64,000 nt of DNA from Malacoplasma penetrans HF-2 (GCF_000011225.1 NC_004432.1:62001-126000), one strand, 5' to 3'. Counted from the stretch's first letter, positions 1-12,530 are shown. Translations and numbers: made by a program. The notes: a model not told the origin generated them from the sequence alone.

Positions 1-735
1 GAAAGATTAGATCGTGAATTTAATATTGCTTTAATTGCAACAGCTCCATCTGTAATCTATAAAGTTCTTTTAAATGATGGGACTATTTTAGAAATAGATT
101 CTGCTGCTAAACTACCAGACAAAACTCTTTATAAAGAAATCCAAGAACCATTTGCTAAAGCTGAAATCATTGTTCCAGATGATTTTTTAGGAAATGTTAT
201 GGAACTTTGTCAAAACTATAGAGGTGAATATTTAGATTTAGTTAATGTAGATAGCACTAGAAAAAAAGTAACCTATTTAATTCCATTAGCTGAAATTATG
301 TACAGCTTCTTTGATAAATTAAAATCTTGTTCTAAAGGATATGCTACTTTAGACTATGAGATTTTAGACTATCGTAAACAAGATTTAGTAAAAGTAGATA
401 TTTTATTAAATGGCAATAAAGTAGATGCATTATCTACTATTATGCACCGTGAATTTGCAAGTGACCGTTCTAGAAAGATTTGTTTAAAACTAAAAGAGCA
501 CATACCTAAACATCAATTTGAAATACCTATCCAAGCTGTAATTGGTGGGAAAATTATTGCTAGAGAAACTGTATCTGCAATGAGAAAAAATGTACTAGCT
601 AAATGTTATGGTGGTGACATTACTAGAAAGAAAAAATTATTAGAACAACAAAAAGAAGGTAAAAAAAGATTAAAAGCAATTGGGAATGTTTCTGTTCCTC
701 ATGATACTTTTGTTAAGATTCTTTCTGAAGAGTAA
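1..735 (+). CDS. lepA: Elongation factor 4 (LepA), C-terminal part
   Basis: This is the last 244 codons of the ribosome-associated translational GTPase LepA (EF4), which back-translocates stalled ribosomes. The reading frame is open from base 1, so the start and the GTPase domain lie outside the window. The visible part has the EF-G-like domain V and the LepA-specific C-terminal domain: YRGEYLDL, then MREFASDRS-like text (HREFASDRSRKICLKLKEH), then the basic end with AMRKNVLAKCYGGDITRKKK, which is typical of LepA and absent from EF-G. It ends at TAA 733-735 and is followed by a strong terminator. Identification is by family motifs and is secure; nothing looks degenerate. Confidence 0.95.
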   Translation, partial: ERLDREFNIALIATAPSVIYKVLLNDGTILEIDSAAKLPDKTLYKEIQEPFAKAEIIVPDDFLGNVMELCQNYRGEYLDLVNVDSTRKKVTYLIPLAEIMYSFFDKLKSCSKGYATLDYEILDYRKQDLVKVDILLNGNKVDALSTIMHREFASDRSRKICLKLKEHIPKHQFEIPIQAVIGGKIIARETVSAMRKNVLAKCYGGDITRKKKLLEQQKEGKKRLKAIGNVSVPHDTFVKILSEE

Positions 736-771
736 AAATTATCTTATTAAATTTATTAACAAACAAAAAAG

Positions 772-797
772 ACCTTTAAGAATTTAAAGGTTTTTTT
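772..797 (+). terminator. Rho-independent terminator after lepA
   Basis: Stem CCTTTAA (773-779) pairs perfectly with TTAAAGG (784-790) around a 4-nt loop; the flanking A772 also pairs with T791. The 3' arm runs directly into seven T residues. It separates lepA from pyrG. Confidence 0.85.
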
Positions 798-844
798 CTT
801 ATAATATATATTAATTTTGTTATTATTTGGGGAGTTTATTAAAT

Positions 845-2464
845 ATGAGTGTGAAATTGAATGATAAAACAAAAATTTTAATTGTTACAGGTGGTGTATT
901 TTCAAGCCTTGGTAAAGGTGTTGCTTGTTCAAGTTTAGGTGCAATGCTTAAATGTTTTGGTCAAGAAGTATTAATTATGAAGTTTGATCCTTATCTAAAT
1001 GTGGATGCAGGAACTATGGCACCAGGTCAACATGGTGAAGTTTTTGTAACATTTGATGGTAGAGAAACAGATTTAGATATTGGTAATTATGAAAGATTTT
1101 TAAATATTAACTTACCCAAAGAATCCAATGTAACTGCTGGAAGAGTTTATTATGAAACTATAGCTAAAGAAAGAGATGGTAAATTCTTGGGTGCAACTAT
1201 TCAAGTTGTGCCTCATATTACTGAAGCTATTAGTCAAAAAATAATTTTATTATCTAATAAATACCAACCAGATTTTTTAATAGTTGAAGTTGGTGGAACT
1301 GTTGGAGATATTGAATCTATTCCATTTTTAGAAGCAACTAGACAATTGCAAGCAAAATATCGTTCTCAAGTAATGTTTATTCATACTGTTCCTTTAATTG
1401 AATTATTAACAGGAAGTGATTTGAAAACTAAACCATTACAACATTCAGTAAAAGATTTAATGTCAGCTGGAATTTTCCCAAATTTATTATTAGTAAGATC
1501 TAAAGATGCAGTATCAAATAAATTAAAAGAGAAAATAAGTTTAACAACAGGTATTGAGAATGAAAACATTTATTCATTAATCAATTTAAAACATATTTAT
1601 TTATTGCCTGAGTCTTTAGAAAACCAAAAAGTTCAAAATTCTATTTTTAATTTCTTTAAAATGGAAGTTCCAAACAGAATTGGATACAAACACTGAGATA
1701 CTTTCACTTCTTTAATTAAAGAACCTAAAAAATACAAAGCAAGAATTGCAGTTGTTGGAAAATACTCTGATTCTCCAGATGCTTATTTATCAATTATTTC
1801 AAGTTTAGAAATTTCTTCATTCTATTTAAAAACAGATCTTTCTATTGAATTTATTAACTCTTCTTCATTAAATGAAAATAATATCTCTGAATTAAGTGAG
1901 TTTGATGCAATTTTAGTACCAGGTGGATTTGGTAAAAGAGATATAGAAGGTAAAATTTTAGCTATTCAATATGCTAGAGAAAACAATATTCCATTCTTTG
2001 GAATTTGTTTAGGAATGCAATTAGCTTCTATTGAGTTTGCTAGAAATGTTTTAAAAATGCATGATGCTGATAGCACTGAGTTCAATGAAAATACAGCAAA
2101 CCCTATTATTACTATCCTTGAAGGGAAAAATAGAGAAACTAACTTAGGTGGTACTTTAAGATTGGGTAACTATAACTGTGAATTAAAAGATGGTTCTAAA
2201 ATATTGGAAATATACAAAAGAAAATCAATTGTTGAAAGACACCGTCACAGATATGAATTCAATCCTAAATATATGGATATTTTTGAAAAACATGGATTTG
2301 TTTTTTCGGGAATCAATAAAGAAAATAATTTAGTTGAAATTATTGAGCTAGAAAATCATAAATTCTTTATAGCTGTTCAATTTCACCCAGAATTTACATC
2401 TAAAATTTTAAGTCCAAACCCTATTTTTTATAGTTTTTTAAATGTTTCTAAAAAACCAATTTAA
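845..2464 (+). CDS. pyrG: CTP synthase
   Basis: PyrG converts UTP to CTP using ATP and glutamine. The 539-residue product has the full family length. The N-terminal amidoligase domain shows GGVFSSLGKGVACSSLG near residue 15 and the FDPYLNVDAGTM substrate region. The C-terminal glutamine amidotransferase domain has the nucleophile-elbow GICLGMQLA and the FHPEFTS motif near the end. A TGA at 1694-1696 is read as Trp between the two domains. The ATG at 845 is chosen over an in-frame TTG at 827 because GGGGAG at 829-834 is a well-placed ribosome binding site for it. rbgA follows after 10 nt, so the two are probably co-transcribed. Confidence 0.96.
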
Positions 2465-2474
2465 TTACTAGAAT

Positions 2475-3299
2475 ATGGAAAACGAAAAAAAGATTAATTG
2501 GTTTATTGGACACATGAAAAGAACAGTTGATATTCTTGAAAGTAAAAAAAAGAATATTGACTTTGTGATTGAAGTAGTTGATGCTAGACTTCCTTATGGT
2601 TCATCAAATCTTGAATTATTAAGTGTGTTTGAAAATAAACCTATTATTAAAATTGCTTTAAAGAGTGATTTAGTTAAAAAAGATCATTATCAAAATGGTT
2701 TTTTTTATGCTTCTATTAAAAATCCTGCTGATAGAAAAAAAATAATTAATTACATTGATTCTTGTTTAAAAGAAAAAAAAGATAGATTAATTAAAAAAGG
2801 GTTAAGAAATCCAACTTTTATAGGTATTGTTGTGGGTTTACCAAATATTGGGAAATCTTCTTTAATAAATTATTTATCAAATAAAAAATCTTTAAATGTA
2901 GAAAATAGACCAGGAGTCACAAGGAAAACAGAAAATATTAAAATTTCTGATAGTTTATTTTTAATTGATACACCAGGTGTTTTTTTAAAGAATGTAACAG
3001 ATTATCAAATGGGTTTAAGTTTGGCTTTAATTAACTGTGTAAAAAGAGAAGTTGTAGATAAAAAGGATTTAGTTTTATTTTTAATAAGCAAATTTATTGA
3101 AAATAATAATTTAAATTCTTTTAATGAAACACTTAATACAAATATTAATAGTAATAATCCAAGTGAAGTTCTATCTGAGTTGTTAAAGGTCTTAAAAATA
3201 GATGAAGATAATAATCAAAAGATCAGTGTCTTTTATGATTTTGTTTTCAAAAAAACCATAGATAATCCTAAAATTAGCTTATTTTTAGAAAAAATATAA
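2475..3299 (+). CDS. rbgA: Ribosome biogenesis GTPase RbgA (YlqF)
   Basis: RbgA is a circularly permuted GTPase needed for late maturation of the 50S subunit. The permuted order is visible: the G4 motif KSDL (about residue 63) comes before the P-loop GLPNIGKSS (about residue 120), and G3 DTPGV follows. The N-terminal INWFIGHMKRT is the family signature for binding the 50S precursor. The length of 274 residues is close to the Bacillus protein (about 280). It begins 10 nt after pyrG and ends at TAA. The C-terminal third is Asn/Lys-rich and less conserved, as expected for this domain. Confidence 0.93.
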   Translation: MENEKKINWFIGHMKRTVDILESKKKNIDFVIEVVDARLPYGSSNLELLSVFENKPIIKIALKSDLVKKDHYQNGFFYASIKNPADRKKIINYIDSCLKEKKDRLIKKGLRNPTFIGIVVGLPNIGKSSLINYLSNKKSLNVENRPGVTRKTENIKISDSLFLIDTPGVFLKNVTDYQMGLSLALINCVKREVVDKKDLVLFLISKFIENNNLNSFNETLNTNINSNNPSEVLSELLKVLKIDEDNNQKISVFYDFVFKKTIDNPKISLFLEKI

Positions 3300-3324
3300 A
3301 AAATTTTACTGATTTTTTATGACA

Positions 3325-3353
3325 TTGCCCCATTTTTTTAACATTAATATAGT
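3325..3353 (+). promoter_or_regulatory. Putative promoter of the DprA-like gene
   Basis: TTGCCC (3325-3330) and TATAGT (3348-3353) are separated by 17 nt, a good sigma-70/SigA arrangement. It lies in the 83-nt gap between rbgA and the DprA-like gene; a GGAG ribosome binding site at 3371-3374 precedes the ATG at 3383. Confidence 0.5.
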
Positions 3354-3382
3354 GTAATAACATAAAAAATGGAGATAAAAAT

Positions 3383-3916
3383 ATGAGAGACATATTATTA
3401 TATTTTGCTGTTAAATACAGCGGTTGCTGAGAAAGAATTTATCAAGCTTTCGCAGAACGTGAAGTTACTAAAATTGATGAAATCAATAAAGTAAAAAGTG
3501 AGAATCCAGATAATTGGATTGCATTGATAGATGAAAATTACCCAGAGGAATTTAAATATGTAATTAAACCTCCTTTTGTAATTTTCTTAAAAGGTAATAA
3601 GAAATTATTATCTAGGTTTAAAAATAAATTTGTTATGCTAAATAATTTTTATGGTGATGCCAATTTAGATTGAGTTAAAAAAGACTTTAATAATGATGAA
3701 TGAAAAGAAAAAATCAATAAATCAGTATTTATGATTGACTACACCAACAAAGATATCATTGAATCTCTTTTAGAATTAAATGCTAATATAATTGCTGTTA
3801 ATACTAAATGTGATGAAGATATAAAAAAAGAAAAGTTATATAAAAGCATAATAAAAAGCAACAACCTAGTAATTTCATATGGTCTTAAAAATCTAAATGA
3901 ACAACTTTTGAATTAG
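3383..3916 (+). CDS. Short degenerate DprA/Smf-like protein
   Basis: The 177-residue product resembles the DNA-processing protein DprA, which loads RecA on single-stranded DNA. The linker YPEEFKYVIKPPFVIFLKGN at about residue 53 matches the DprA YPxxL-x-I-xxPP-x-L-x-KG signature. Later text with NIIAVNTKCDEDI and VISYG resembles the TIAVLGxGID...ISEY end of the Rossmann fold. The usual Gly-Ser-Arg nucleotide loop and the SGxAxGID motif are missing, and the protein is roughly half the family length. TGA codons at 3428, 3671 and 3701 are Trp. The gene is intact, with its own promoter, ribosome binding site and terminator, so it is probably expressed, but DNA-processing activity is doubtful. Confidence 0.6.
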
Positions 3917-3920
3917 TTTA

Positions 3921-3963
3921 AAAATAAGTAAATTAAGTTTTTAATTTACTTATTTTTATTTTT
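3921..3963 (+). terminator. Terminator after the DprA-like gene
   Basis: A 15-bp perfect stem (3921-3935 with 3942-3956) around AGTTTT merges into a T-rich tail. It isolates the upstream pyrG region from the ATP synthase operon. Confidence 0.85.
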
Positions 3964-3989
3964 CTTAAATTTAAGATATTTAAAATTAA

Positions 3990-3995
3990 TATAAT
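3990..3995 (+). promoter_or_regulatory. Putative -10 box of the ATP synthase operon
   Basis: TATAAT lies 20 nt upstream of the first operon ATG (4016). No good -35 hexamer is visible at the usual spacing, which is common in this group. A start near 4002 would leave a leader of about 14 nt. Confidence 0.4.
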
Positions 3996-4015
3996 AATTA
4001 GTATAAATTTTTGTT

Positions 4016-4447
4016 ATGAATTTAAAAATCTTTTCAACCCCTAAATTTTCAATATTATTTTATAGTTTATTTTTTACTTTATCTTTGGTGATTGCTTTTA
4101 TAATTGGATTCACTTATCAAATCCAATTTTTATATTCATACTTAATTAATGTTAGCTTTATCATATTAGCTATTGTCTTAATATTATCTTTGGATAAAAA
4201 ATTATTATTAACTTTTATTAAGAAAGAAAGTTTACCTAGAAGAAAAAAAATCCAATTTATTTTTACTTGAAAAATAAAATGGATTTCTTTAGTTTTGCTT
4301 TTTGTTTGTTCAATTATTTTAATTAGTCAAAAAATTATTTTTATTAATAATTTCGGTTTGTTGTATAGTGCTATAATCTTAATTATAATTCTAATCATTT
4401 CAGAGATTTTAAAGCTTATTAAGCTAAGATACATAGATTTAGAATAA
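4016..4447 (+). CDS. AtpI-like membrane protein at head of the atp operon
   Basis: A 143-residue, very hydrophobic protein with about four membrane segments (roughly 11-33, 37-58, 89-107 and 112-131) separated by a short basic loop. Its position directly before atpB matches AtpI, which assists c-ring assembly or ion transport in F1Fo operons. Sequence identity to AtpI cannot be established from motifs, because AtpI is poorly conserved in mollicutes; the call rests on size, topology and position. A TGA at 4268-4270 is Trp. The strong ribosome binding site AGAAAGGAGG (4451-4460) that follows serves atpB, 21 nt downstream. Confidence 0.6.
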
Positions 4448-4468
4448 GACAGAAAGGAGGCGGAAATA

Positions 4469-5377
4469 ATGATTAGTGATGGAACTAATAGTGTTATTAC
4501 TACTCTTCAAGCAAGCTCTGCTTTTAGTGATTGAAAACCTTTTGAATATAGATCAGAAATTACTTCAATTATAGTAATAACAATAATCATGACACTTGTT
4601 TTGGTTTACTATAACTTTTCAATGAAAAAACTTGATCCAAATAAACCACCAAAGGGAATTGCTTTTTTTATATTCAATTTACTAGGCGCTTTTAAAACAT
4701 TAGTTTATGAAATTATGGGTAAAGAATTTATTAAGTTTACCCCATACATATTTACAGTCTTTTGTTATATCTTTTTATGTAACATAATTAGTGTTGTTGG
4801 TTTTGAAAATCCTACAGCATTAACAACAGTTACATTTGCATTAGGATTATTTACTACACTAGGAACTATAATATTAGGAATTAAATATCAAAAAAGCAGT
4901 TTTTTTTACAAGTTTCTTTTCAAGTTTTATATAAAAACAAAATCAGGCAATAAAGTGATGATTCCTTATTTCTTCAATCCTTTTGGAATCACAGACATTA
5001 TCATGCCATGAATTTCCATATCTTTACGTCTTTGAGCTAATATAATGGCTGGAGCTCTTATTCTTGGATTATTTTATGCATTACCAATGGTGATGTTTAG
5101 GAGAGACCCAACTGTTTTAGAACCGGGGCCTGAAGTAATTTTATTTTCTCTTTTTGCAGTTCCATTTCATGGATTTTTAGATTGGTTAGTTGGTTCTATT
5201 CAGGCATTTGTATTTGTGGTACTAACATTATGTTATTGAAGTGGAAGCACAGAACCTGAAGAAGAATCACAAGTGAAGAAAATTAAAAAGAAGTCACCTT
5301 TATCTGAACTAAAAATGTCTGCAGAAAAAAGAAATCAATCTAATGTAGATTTGATAAATGTAAGTACAATAGAATAA
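4469..5377 (+). CDS. atpB: ATP synthase Fo subunit a
   Basis: Subunit a forms the stator ion channel against the c-ring. The 302-residue product has about six membrane segments. The key helix reads SLRLWANIMAGALILG; Arg187 is the essential stator arginine that faces the c-ring carboxylate. A second family motif near residue 243 includes GSIQAFVFVVLTLCY. The N-terminal ~35 residues are probably external, and the tail after residue 255 is long, charged and Lys/Glu-rich. Start ATG 4469 follows AGAAAGGAGG by 8 nt. Trp-coding TGAs occur at 4532, 5009, 5033 and 5237. It precedes atpE by 78 nt. Confidence 0.93.
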
Positions 5378-5455
5378 TTTAAGTTAATTTTTAAAAGTTA
5401 TATAAAATATATACATTGAGTCAATTTTTTAAATAATTATTAAAGGGAGTAAACA

Positions 5456-5692
5456 ATGAATATTACAAATCAAGGTTATGCATTTATAGGTGCAGGTTTA
5501 GCAATGATTGCTATTTTAGGTGTTGGTATTGGTCAAGGATGAAGTGCTGCAAAATCAGTAGAAGCAGTTGCTAGAAATCCTGAAGTTGTATCTAAAATTA
5601 GAAGCCAATATATTTTATCTGCTGCAGTTACTGAAACTGGGGCACTTTATTGTTTTATTATTGCAATATTATTAGTTTTTGTTGCAAGATAG
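5456..5692 (+). CDS. atpE: ATP synthase Fo subunit c
   Basis: A 78-residue two-helix hairpin forming the rotor ring. Helix 1 ends in the Gly-rich GVGIGQG stretch and the polar loop is ARNPE. The ion-binding carboxylate is Glu60 in helix 2 (AAVTETGALY). Gln27, Val58, Glu60, Thr61 and Tyr65 match the spacing of the ligand set in Na+-binding c-rings (Ilyobacter Q32, V63, E65, S66, Y70), with Thr for Ser and without the extra Thr67. Gln27 is not typical of proton-type rings. GGGAG at 5446-5450 is the ribosome binding site. Identity as AtpE is secure; ion choice is inference. Confidence 0.96.
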
Positions 5693-5713
5693 ATTTTAAG
5701 TTAAGGAACAGTT

Positions 5714-6301
5714 ATGGAAACAATTAACAATGTGTTTGATAGTGTGATTTCTTTACAATCAGCTATTCCAGACAACAGTCAAATAATTAATCAAATTTTT
5801 CCTAATGTCTATGTTTTAATTGCACATGTAATTTCACTTATTTTCTTATTACTTTTAGTTATAAGATTAGCTTGAAAACCTACTAAAAGTTATATTGAAG
5901 CAAGAACAAAAGAAATTCAAAGAAAAATGGAAGCTGCTGAAAAGGCTCAATTAGAAAGTGAAAAAAATCTTCATATTTCTAGAATAAAACTTTTGGAATC
6001 TAAAAACACAGCTGCAGAAATTATTGAAAATGCAGAATTAGATGCTGAAAAAACTAAGAAAAAAATAGAAGCTGTTGCACTAAACAAAGCTAGTCAAATT
6101 GAGAGTGAAGGTTATTCTAAAATTAAGAAACAAGAACTTGAATTAGAAAAAAGAAAAAACTTAGAAGTTTCAAAACTTGCTCTAGAAACAGCTGGAATTT
6201 TTTTATCTAAAAAAATAGATGAAGAAGAAAACAAAAAAATAATTGATGATATTGTTAATGACTTAACAGCAAAATTAGAATCATCTTCAAAGGAAAAATA
6301 A
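5714..6301 (+). CDS. atpF: ATP synthase Fo subunit b
   Basis: Subunit b is the peripheral stalk. The 195-residue product has an external N-terminal segment of about 30 residues, one membrane helix (about 32-55, VLIAHVISLIFLLLLVIRLAW) and then a long charged alpha-helical region that ends with a basic/acidic tail. The motif AWKPTKSYIEARTKEIQ after the helix is the family junction. It starts 21 nt after atpE and ends 16 nt before atpH. In Gram-positive relatives b often carries a lipoprotein signal; no lipobox Cys is visible here. Confidence 0.9.
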
Positions 6302-6317
6302 ATATCGAAGGTGGATT

Positions 6318-6884
6318 ATGGAAGAGAAAAATCATATTGATCATTACGCTAATGCTTTATATTCAATTTGGTTAGAGTTGGATAAAAAGAATAAGATTAT
6401 CTTCACATCTTCTGCTAAAGATATTTATTTTTCTTTAAAGAACAATTATGAGATGGTTCATATAATTGATTCAAATATCATTAGCAAAGAAGAGAAAACA
6501 AAAATTTTAAATAAGATTTTTTTTGATTTATCAAAATCAATTTCAAATATTTATTTAAAAAATTTTTTATTTGTTTTGAATGATAATAATTTTTTTAAAA
6601 GAATCTTAGAAATTTTTATTTCATTTTTTCAAAAACTGGATGAACACCAAAATTTCTTATTTATTAGAATCTATTCACCTTTTGTAGTGGAAAAGAAATT
6701 ATTAGAAAAAATAGAACATCTTTTTTCAATCAAAACAGGGAAAAGAGTAAGGTATGAAAACATCATTGATAAAAGCTTAATTGGTGGGATGAAAATCATG
6801 TTTGGTAATGATGTATATGACTATTCAATTAAAGGCAAAATAGATCAAATTAAATGGAATATAGAAAACAATAAGGAGGTATAA
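6318..6884 (+). CDS. atpH: ATP synthase F1 subunit delta
   Basis: Delta connects the top of F1 to the b stalk. The 188-residue protein begins with the typical [11 protein letters not shown] and ends with the family C-terminal signature around [20 protein letters not shown], where the I-GG-x-x-I-x-x-G-x-x-x-x-D-x-S pattern is clear. Its place between atpF and atpA, with only 2 nt before atpA, is canonical. The AAGGAGG ribosome binding site of atpA lies within the end of this gene. Confidence 0.92.
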
Positions 6885-6886
6885 AA

Positions 6887-8428
6887 ATGTCAATTAATTT
6901 AGATAAATTTTCCAATATTATAAAAAATCAAATTAAAGAATATCAAAACAAAGCTTTGTATTCAGAAATTGGTAGAGTTATTAATGTTGGAGATGGAATT
7001 GTTCAAGCAAGTGGTCTTTCAAATGTAATGCTTAATGAACTAGTATTATTTGAAAATGGATCATATGGGATGACTTTAAATTTAGAAGCAACAACTTGTG
7101 GTATTGTAATGCTTGGAAAATTTGAAGATATCAAAGAAGGTAGTATTGTAAAAAGAACTAAAAATGTAGTTGATGTTCCAGTAGGAGATGGATTACTTGG
7201 AAGAGTAATTGATGCCATGGGAAATCCAATAGATGGTAATGGCGAAATCAAATATGATAAGAAAATGCCAATTGAAAAAATTGCTCCTGGTGTAATGGCT
7301 AGAGCATCAGTTTGTGAACCTTTAGAAACAGGAACTTTAGCAATAGATTCTATGTTTCCTATTGGTAAAGGACAAAGAGAGTTAATTATTGGAGATAAGC
7401 AAACTGGTAAAACTACTATTGCAATTGATGCAATAATTAATCAAAAAGGTAAAAATGTTAAATGTATTTATGTTTTTATTGGCCAAAAGAATTCTACTAT
7501 TGTTCAATTCATTAATACATTAAAACAATTTGGTGCTTTAGAATATACAACAATTGTAGCTTCATCTGCATCTGATCTTCCATCTTTAAATTATTTAGCA
7601 CCATTCACTGGAATAACAATTGCAGAAGAGTGAATGTCTAAAGGTGAAGATGTTTTAATTATTTATGATGATTTATCTAAACATGCAATTGCTTATAGAA
7701 CCTTATCTCTATTATTAAGAAGACCTCCTGGTAGAGAAGCTTATCCTGGTGACATTTTTTATTTACACTCAAGATTATTAGAAAGAAGTGGAAAAATTAA
7801 TAAAGAAAATGGTGGTGGATCAATCACTGCATTACCTATTATTGAAACAGAAGCTGGTGATATTTCGGCTTATATTCCAACTAATGTAATTTCAATTACT
7901 GATGGTCAATTGTTTATGTTAACTAATTTGTTCAATTCAGGACAAAGACCTGCAATTGATGCTGGGTTAAGTGTTTCAAGAGTTGGAAGTTCTGCTCAAA
8001 TTAATGCTGTTAAAAAAACTTCAGGATCTTTAAAATTAGAACTTGCACAATATCGTGAATTAGATGCTTTTTCACAATTTGGAAGTGATTTAGATAAAGA
8101 AACAAAAGAAGTTTTAGAGCATGGTAAAAAAGTAATGAAATTGATTAAACAAGATAAGAACACTCCTTTTTCTCAATCGTTAGAAGCAATTTTACTTTTC
8201 TCTATTAAAGAAAAATATATTAGATGAATTCCTGTTGATTACATTGAAGATTTTAAAGAAAAAATAATAAGACATTTCAAACAACAAAAAACCATCTTAG
8301 AAACAATTGATCAAACTAAAGATATTTCACAAGATTTGTTTGTTCAAATTAAAAATGAATTTAACTCTTTAATTACCTCTTATATCAAAACTATTCCAGA
8401 CTATAACTTAGATTTTGTAGGCTTATAA
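6887..8428 (+). CDS. atpA: ATP synthase F1 subunit alpha
   Basis: Alpha is the non-catalytic nucleotide-binding subunit of the F1 hexamer. The 513-residue protein has the beta-barrel start ([17 protein letters not shown]), the P-loop GDKQTGKTT at 169-177 (the same number as in E. coli), and a C-terminal region carrying the alpha signature [20 protein letters not shown] codons at 7631-7633 and 8225-8227 are Trp. The start ATG follows AAGGAGG. It is complete and ordinary, in the expected operon position. Confidence 0.97.
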
Positions 8429-8438
8429 GGTGTAATGT

Positions 8439-9299
8439 ATGGCATCTTTAAATGAAATAAAAAAGAGAATTAAAATCATAGAATCAACATCCAAAATTAC
8501 TAATGCTATGAAATTAGTTTCATCAGCTAAATTAAAAAAACAAAAAGAATTGTTTTTAAATGAGTCAATCTACTACAAAAAATTCTATGACTTATTCACT
8601 TATATAAAATCTAATAGTGATTCAGAAATATTAAGTTTAAAAAAGAGTGAAGAAGGTAAAACTATTTGACTAGCCTTCTTTTCCTCAATGGGTTTATGTG
8701 GAAGCTTTAATTTAAATATTGTTAAAGAATTACAAAAACACATAAAGAGTAATGATGAAATTTGATTAATTGGAAAAAAAGGAAAGAACTTAATTAAATC
8801 AAAAGGAATTGAAGCTGAAATTTCTTTAGATTTAGAATTAGATGATAAAGATATTAATTTTGATCTATTCCATATCATTGCTGAGAATTTATTAGCAAAA
8901 TATAAAAATGATTACAATATTAAATCAATCAAAGTAATTTATAGTAAGTTTGTTAATTCTTTATCTTTTACACCAAGTGTTTTTTCATTACTTCCACTAG
9001 ATAAAGCTATTGAAAAACCAAGATTAGATAAACCTAATAATGGTGCAGATTTTTCAATTCAACCAAATGCTAATGATGTTTTTGAATCAATCCTAATTGA
9101 TTATTTAGCAACATGTATTCATGGTGCAATTGTAGAATCAAAGGTGTGTGAAAATGCTTCTAGAAGAAATGCAATGGATTCAGCAACTAAAAATGCAAAT
9201 GAATTAATTAAAAATTATAAATTAGAATTTAACAGAAAAAGACAATCAGAGATTACTCAAGAAATTACAGAAATTGTTTCAGGTGCAAAAGGAGAATAA
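8439..9299 (+). CDS. atpG: ATP synthase F1 subunit gamma
   Basis: Gamma is the central rotor shaft. The 286-residue product starts [20 protein letters not shown] and [12 protein letters not shown], the family N-terminal helix, and ends with the C-terminal coiled helix including [18 protein letters not shown]. The middle Rossmann-like domain contains [10 protein letters not shown]. The ATG at 8439 is preferred to an out-of-frame ATG at 8435. TGA codons at 8667 and 8763 are Trp. The gap to atpD is only 1 nt, so the two are translated together. Confidence 0.95.
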
Positions 9300-9300
9300 C

Positions 9301-11637
<2,337 letters not shown>

Positions 11638-11648
11638 TAGGAGTAATT

Positions 11649-12056
11649 ATGGGGGCTAATTCAAATTTAAAACTTAATATTATTACACCATCAAAAGTTG
11701 CTTATAGTGATTTTGTAAAGTCAGTTTATTTTTCTGATGATGAAGGTGACATTGTTATTTTGAATAACTATGAACCTACAATTGGTAAACTTAAAAGGTC
11801 AATAATTCAAATAATTGATATTAATAACCAAACCTTTGAATATATTGTTGATAATGGGATATATTCAGTTGCTAATTGTGAATTAAATTTCTTAACAAGT
11901 TTTTGTATTAAAAATACAGAAGAAGATAAAATGCAAATCTCACAGATGAGAGAAAAGACATTAAATGTTTTAAATAGTAAGAATTTAAATAATTTTCACT
12001 TTCAATTTGAAGTTTCATTATTTAAAAAGATTTCAGGAATTAGAAAGAAAAATTAG
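11649..12056 (+). CDS. atpC: ATP synthase F1 subunit epsilon
   Basis: Epsilon couples the rotor to F1 and can inhibit ATP hydrolysis. The 135-residue product has the N-terminal beta-sandwich with NIITPSKVAYSDFVKSVYFS, the DDEGDIVILNNYEPTIG motif and a shorter helical C-terminus ending in a basic tail. GGAG at 11640-11643 precedes the ATG. It is the last gene of the operon. No clear hairpin terminator follows it; the next gene, rpmE, has its own promoter. Confidence 0.9.
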   Translation: MGANSNLKLNIITPSKVAYSDFVKSVYFSDDEGDIVILNNYEPTIGKLKRSIIQIIDINNQTFEYIVDNGIYSVANCELNFLTSFCIKNTEEDKMQISQMREKTLNVLNSKNLNNFHFQFEVSLFKKISGIRKKN

Positions 12057-12080
12057 TTTGATTAAAAATTTAAAAATTTT

Positions 12081-12109
12081 TTGTATTTGTTATAATGTGT
12101 TATTATAAT
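12081..12109 (+). promoter_or_regulatory. Promoter of rpmE
   Basis: TTGTAT (12081-12086) and TATAAT (12104-12109) are 17 nt apart, a near-ideal SigA promoter. A second TATAAT at 12091-12096 is too close to be used with the same -35 box. Confidence 0.65.
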
Positions 12110-12155
12110 TAATGTTGCTTTTAAAGTAATACATAAATATTATAGGAGAATGATT

Positions 12156-12443
12156 ATGAAGAAAGAAACACATATGAAATTGAATGAAGTTAGCTTCAAC
12201 TGTGCTTCATGTAATAGTACTTTTGTTGTTAAATCTACATTAAATACTAAAGAAACGTCAATTGATGTTTGTAGTTCTTGCCATCCTTTCTATATTGGTA
12301 CTTCTATGAGCCAACAAGTTAAAGGAAGAGCTGAAAAATTTAACAAAAAAGTTGTTGCTGTAAAACAAGAACCAACTAAATCAGAAAACAAAAATACTAA
12401 AAAACAAAGCAAAAAAGTTGTTCATTCTCTAAATAGTTTATAA
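12156..12443 (+). CDS. rpmE: Ribosomal protein L31
   Basis: A 95-residue L31 of the zinc-binding type: Cys16-x2-Cys19 and Cys39-x2-Cys42 form the metal site, followed by HPFYIGTS, the family motif. The lysine-rich tail after residue 70 is longer than in most L31 proteins. ATG 12156 is chosen because AGGAG (12144-12148) is 7 nt away; an in-frame ATG at 12150 is too close to it. A single-gene transcript is likely, with a promoter before and a terminator after. Confidence 0.93.
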   Translation: MKKETHMKLNEVSFNCASCNSTFVVKSTLNTKETSIDVCSSCHPFYIGTSMSQQVKGRAEKFNKKVVAVKQEPTKSENKNTKKQSKKVVHSLNSL

Positions 12444-12460
12444 ATTTTTGTTAGTTAAAC

Positions 12461-12494
12461 AAAAATAGCACTAAAGGTGTTATTTTTGTTTTTT
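12461..12494 (+). terminator. Terminator after rpmE
   Basis: Stem 12462-12471 pairs with 12477-12486 (one G-U pair) around a 5-nt loop, followed by a T-rich tract broken by one G. Confidence 0.8.
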
Positions 12495-12530
12495 ATTACA
12501 CCTAAATAGCATCTAAGAAAGGAAACCACT

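Noticed and set aside
1381-1569. Minus-strand ORF inside pyrG
   Set aside because: No ribosome binding site or family text; opposite to a well-conserved gene.
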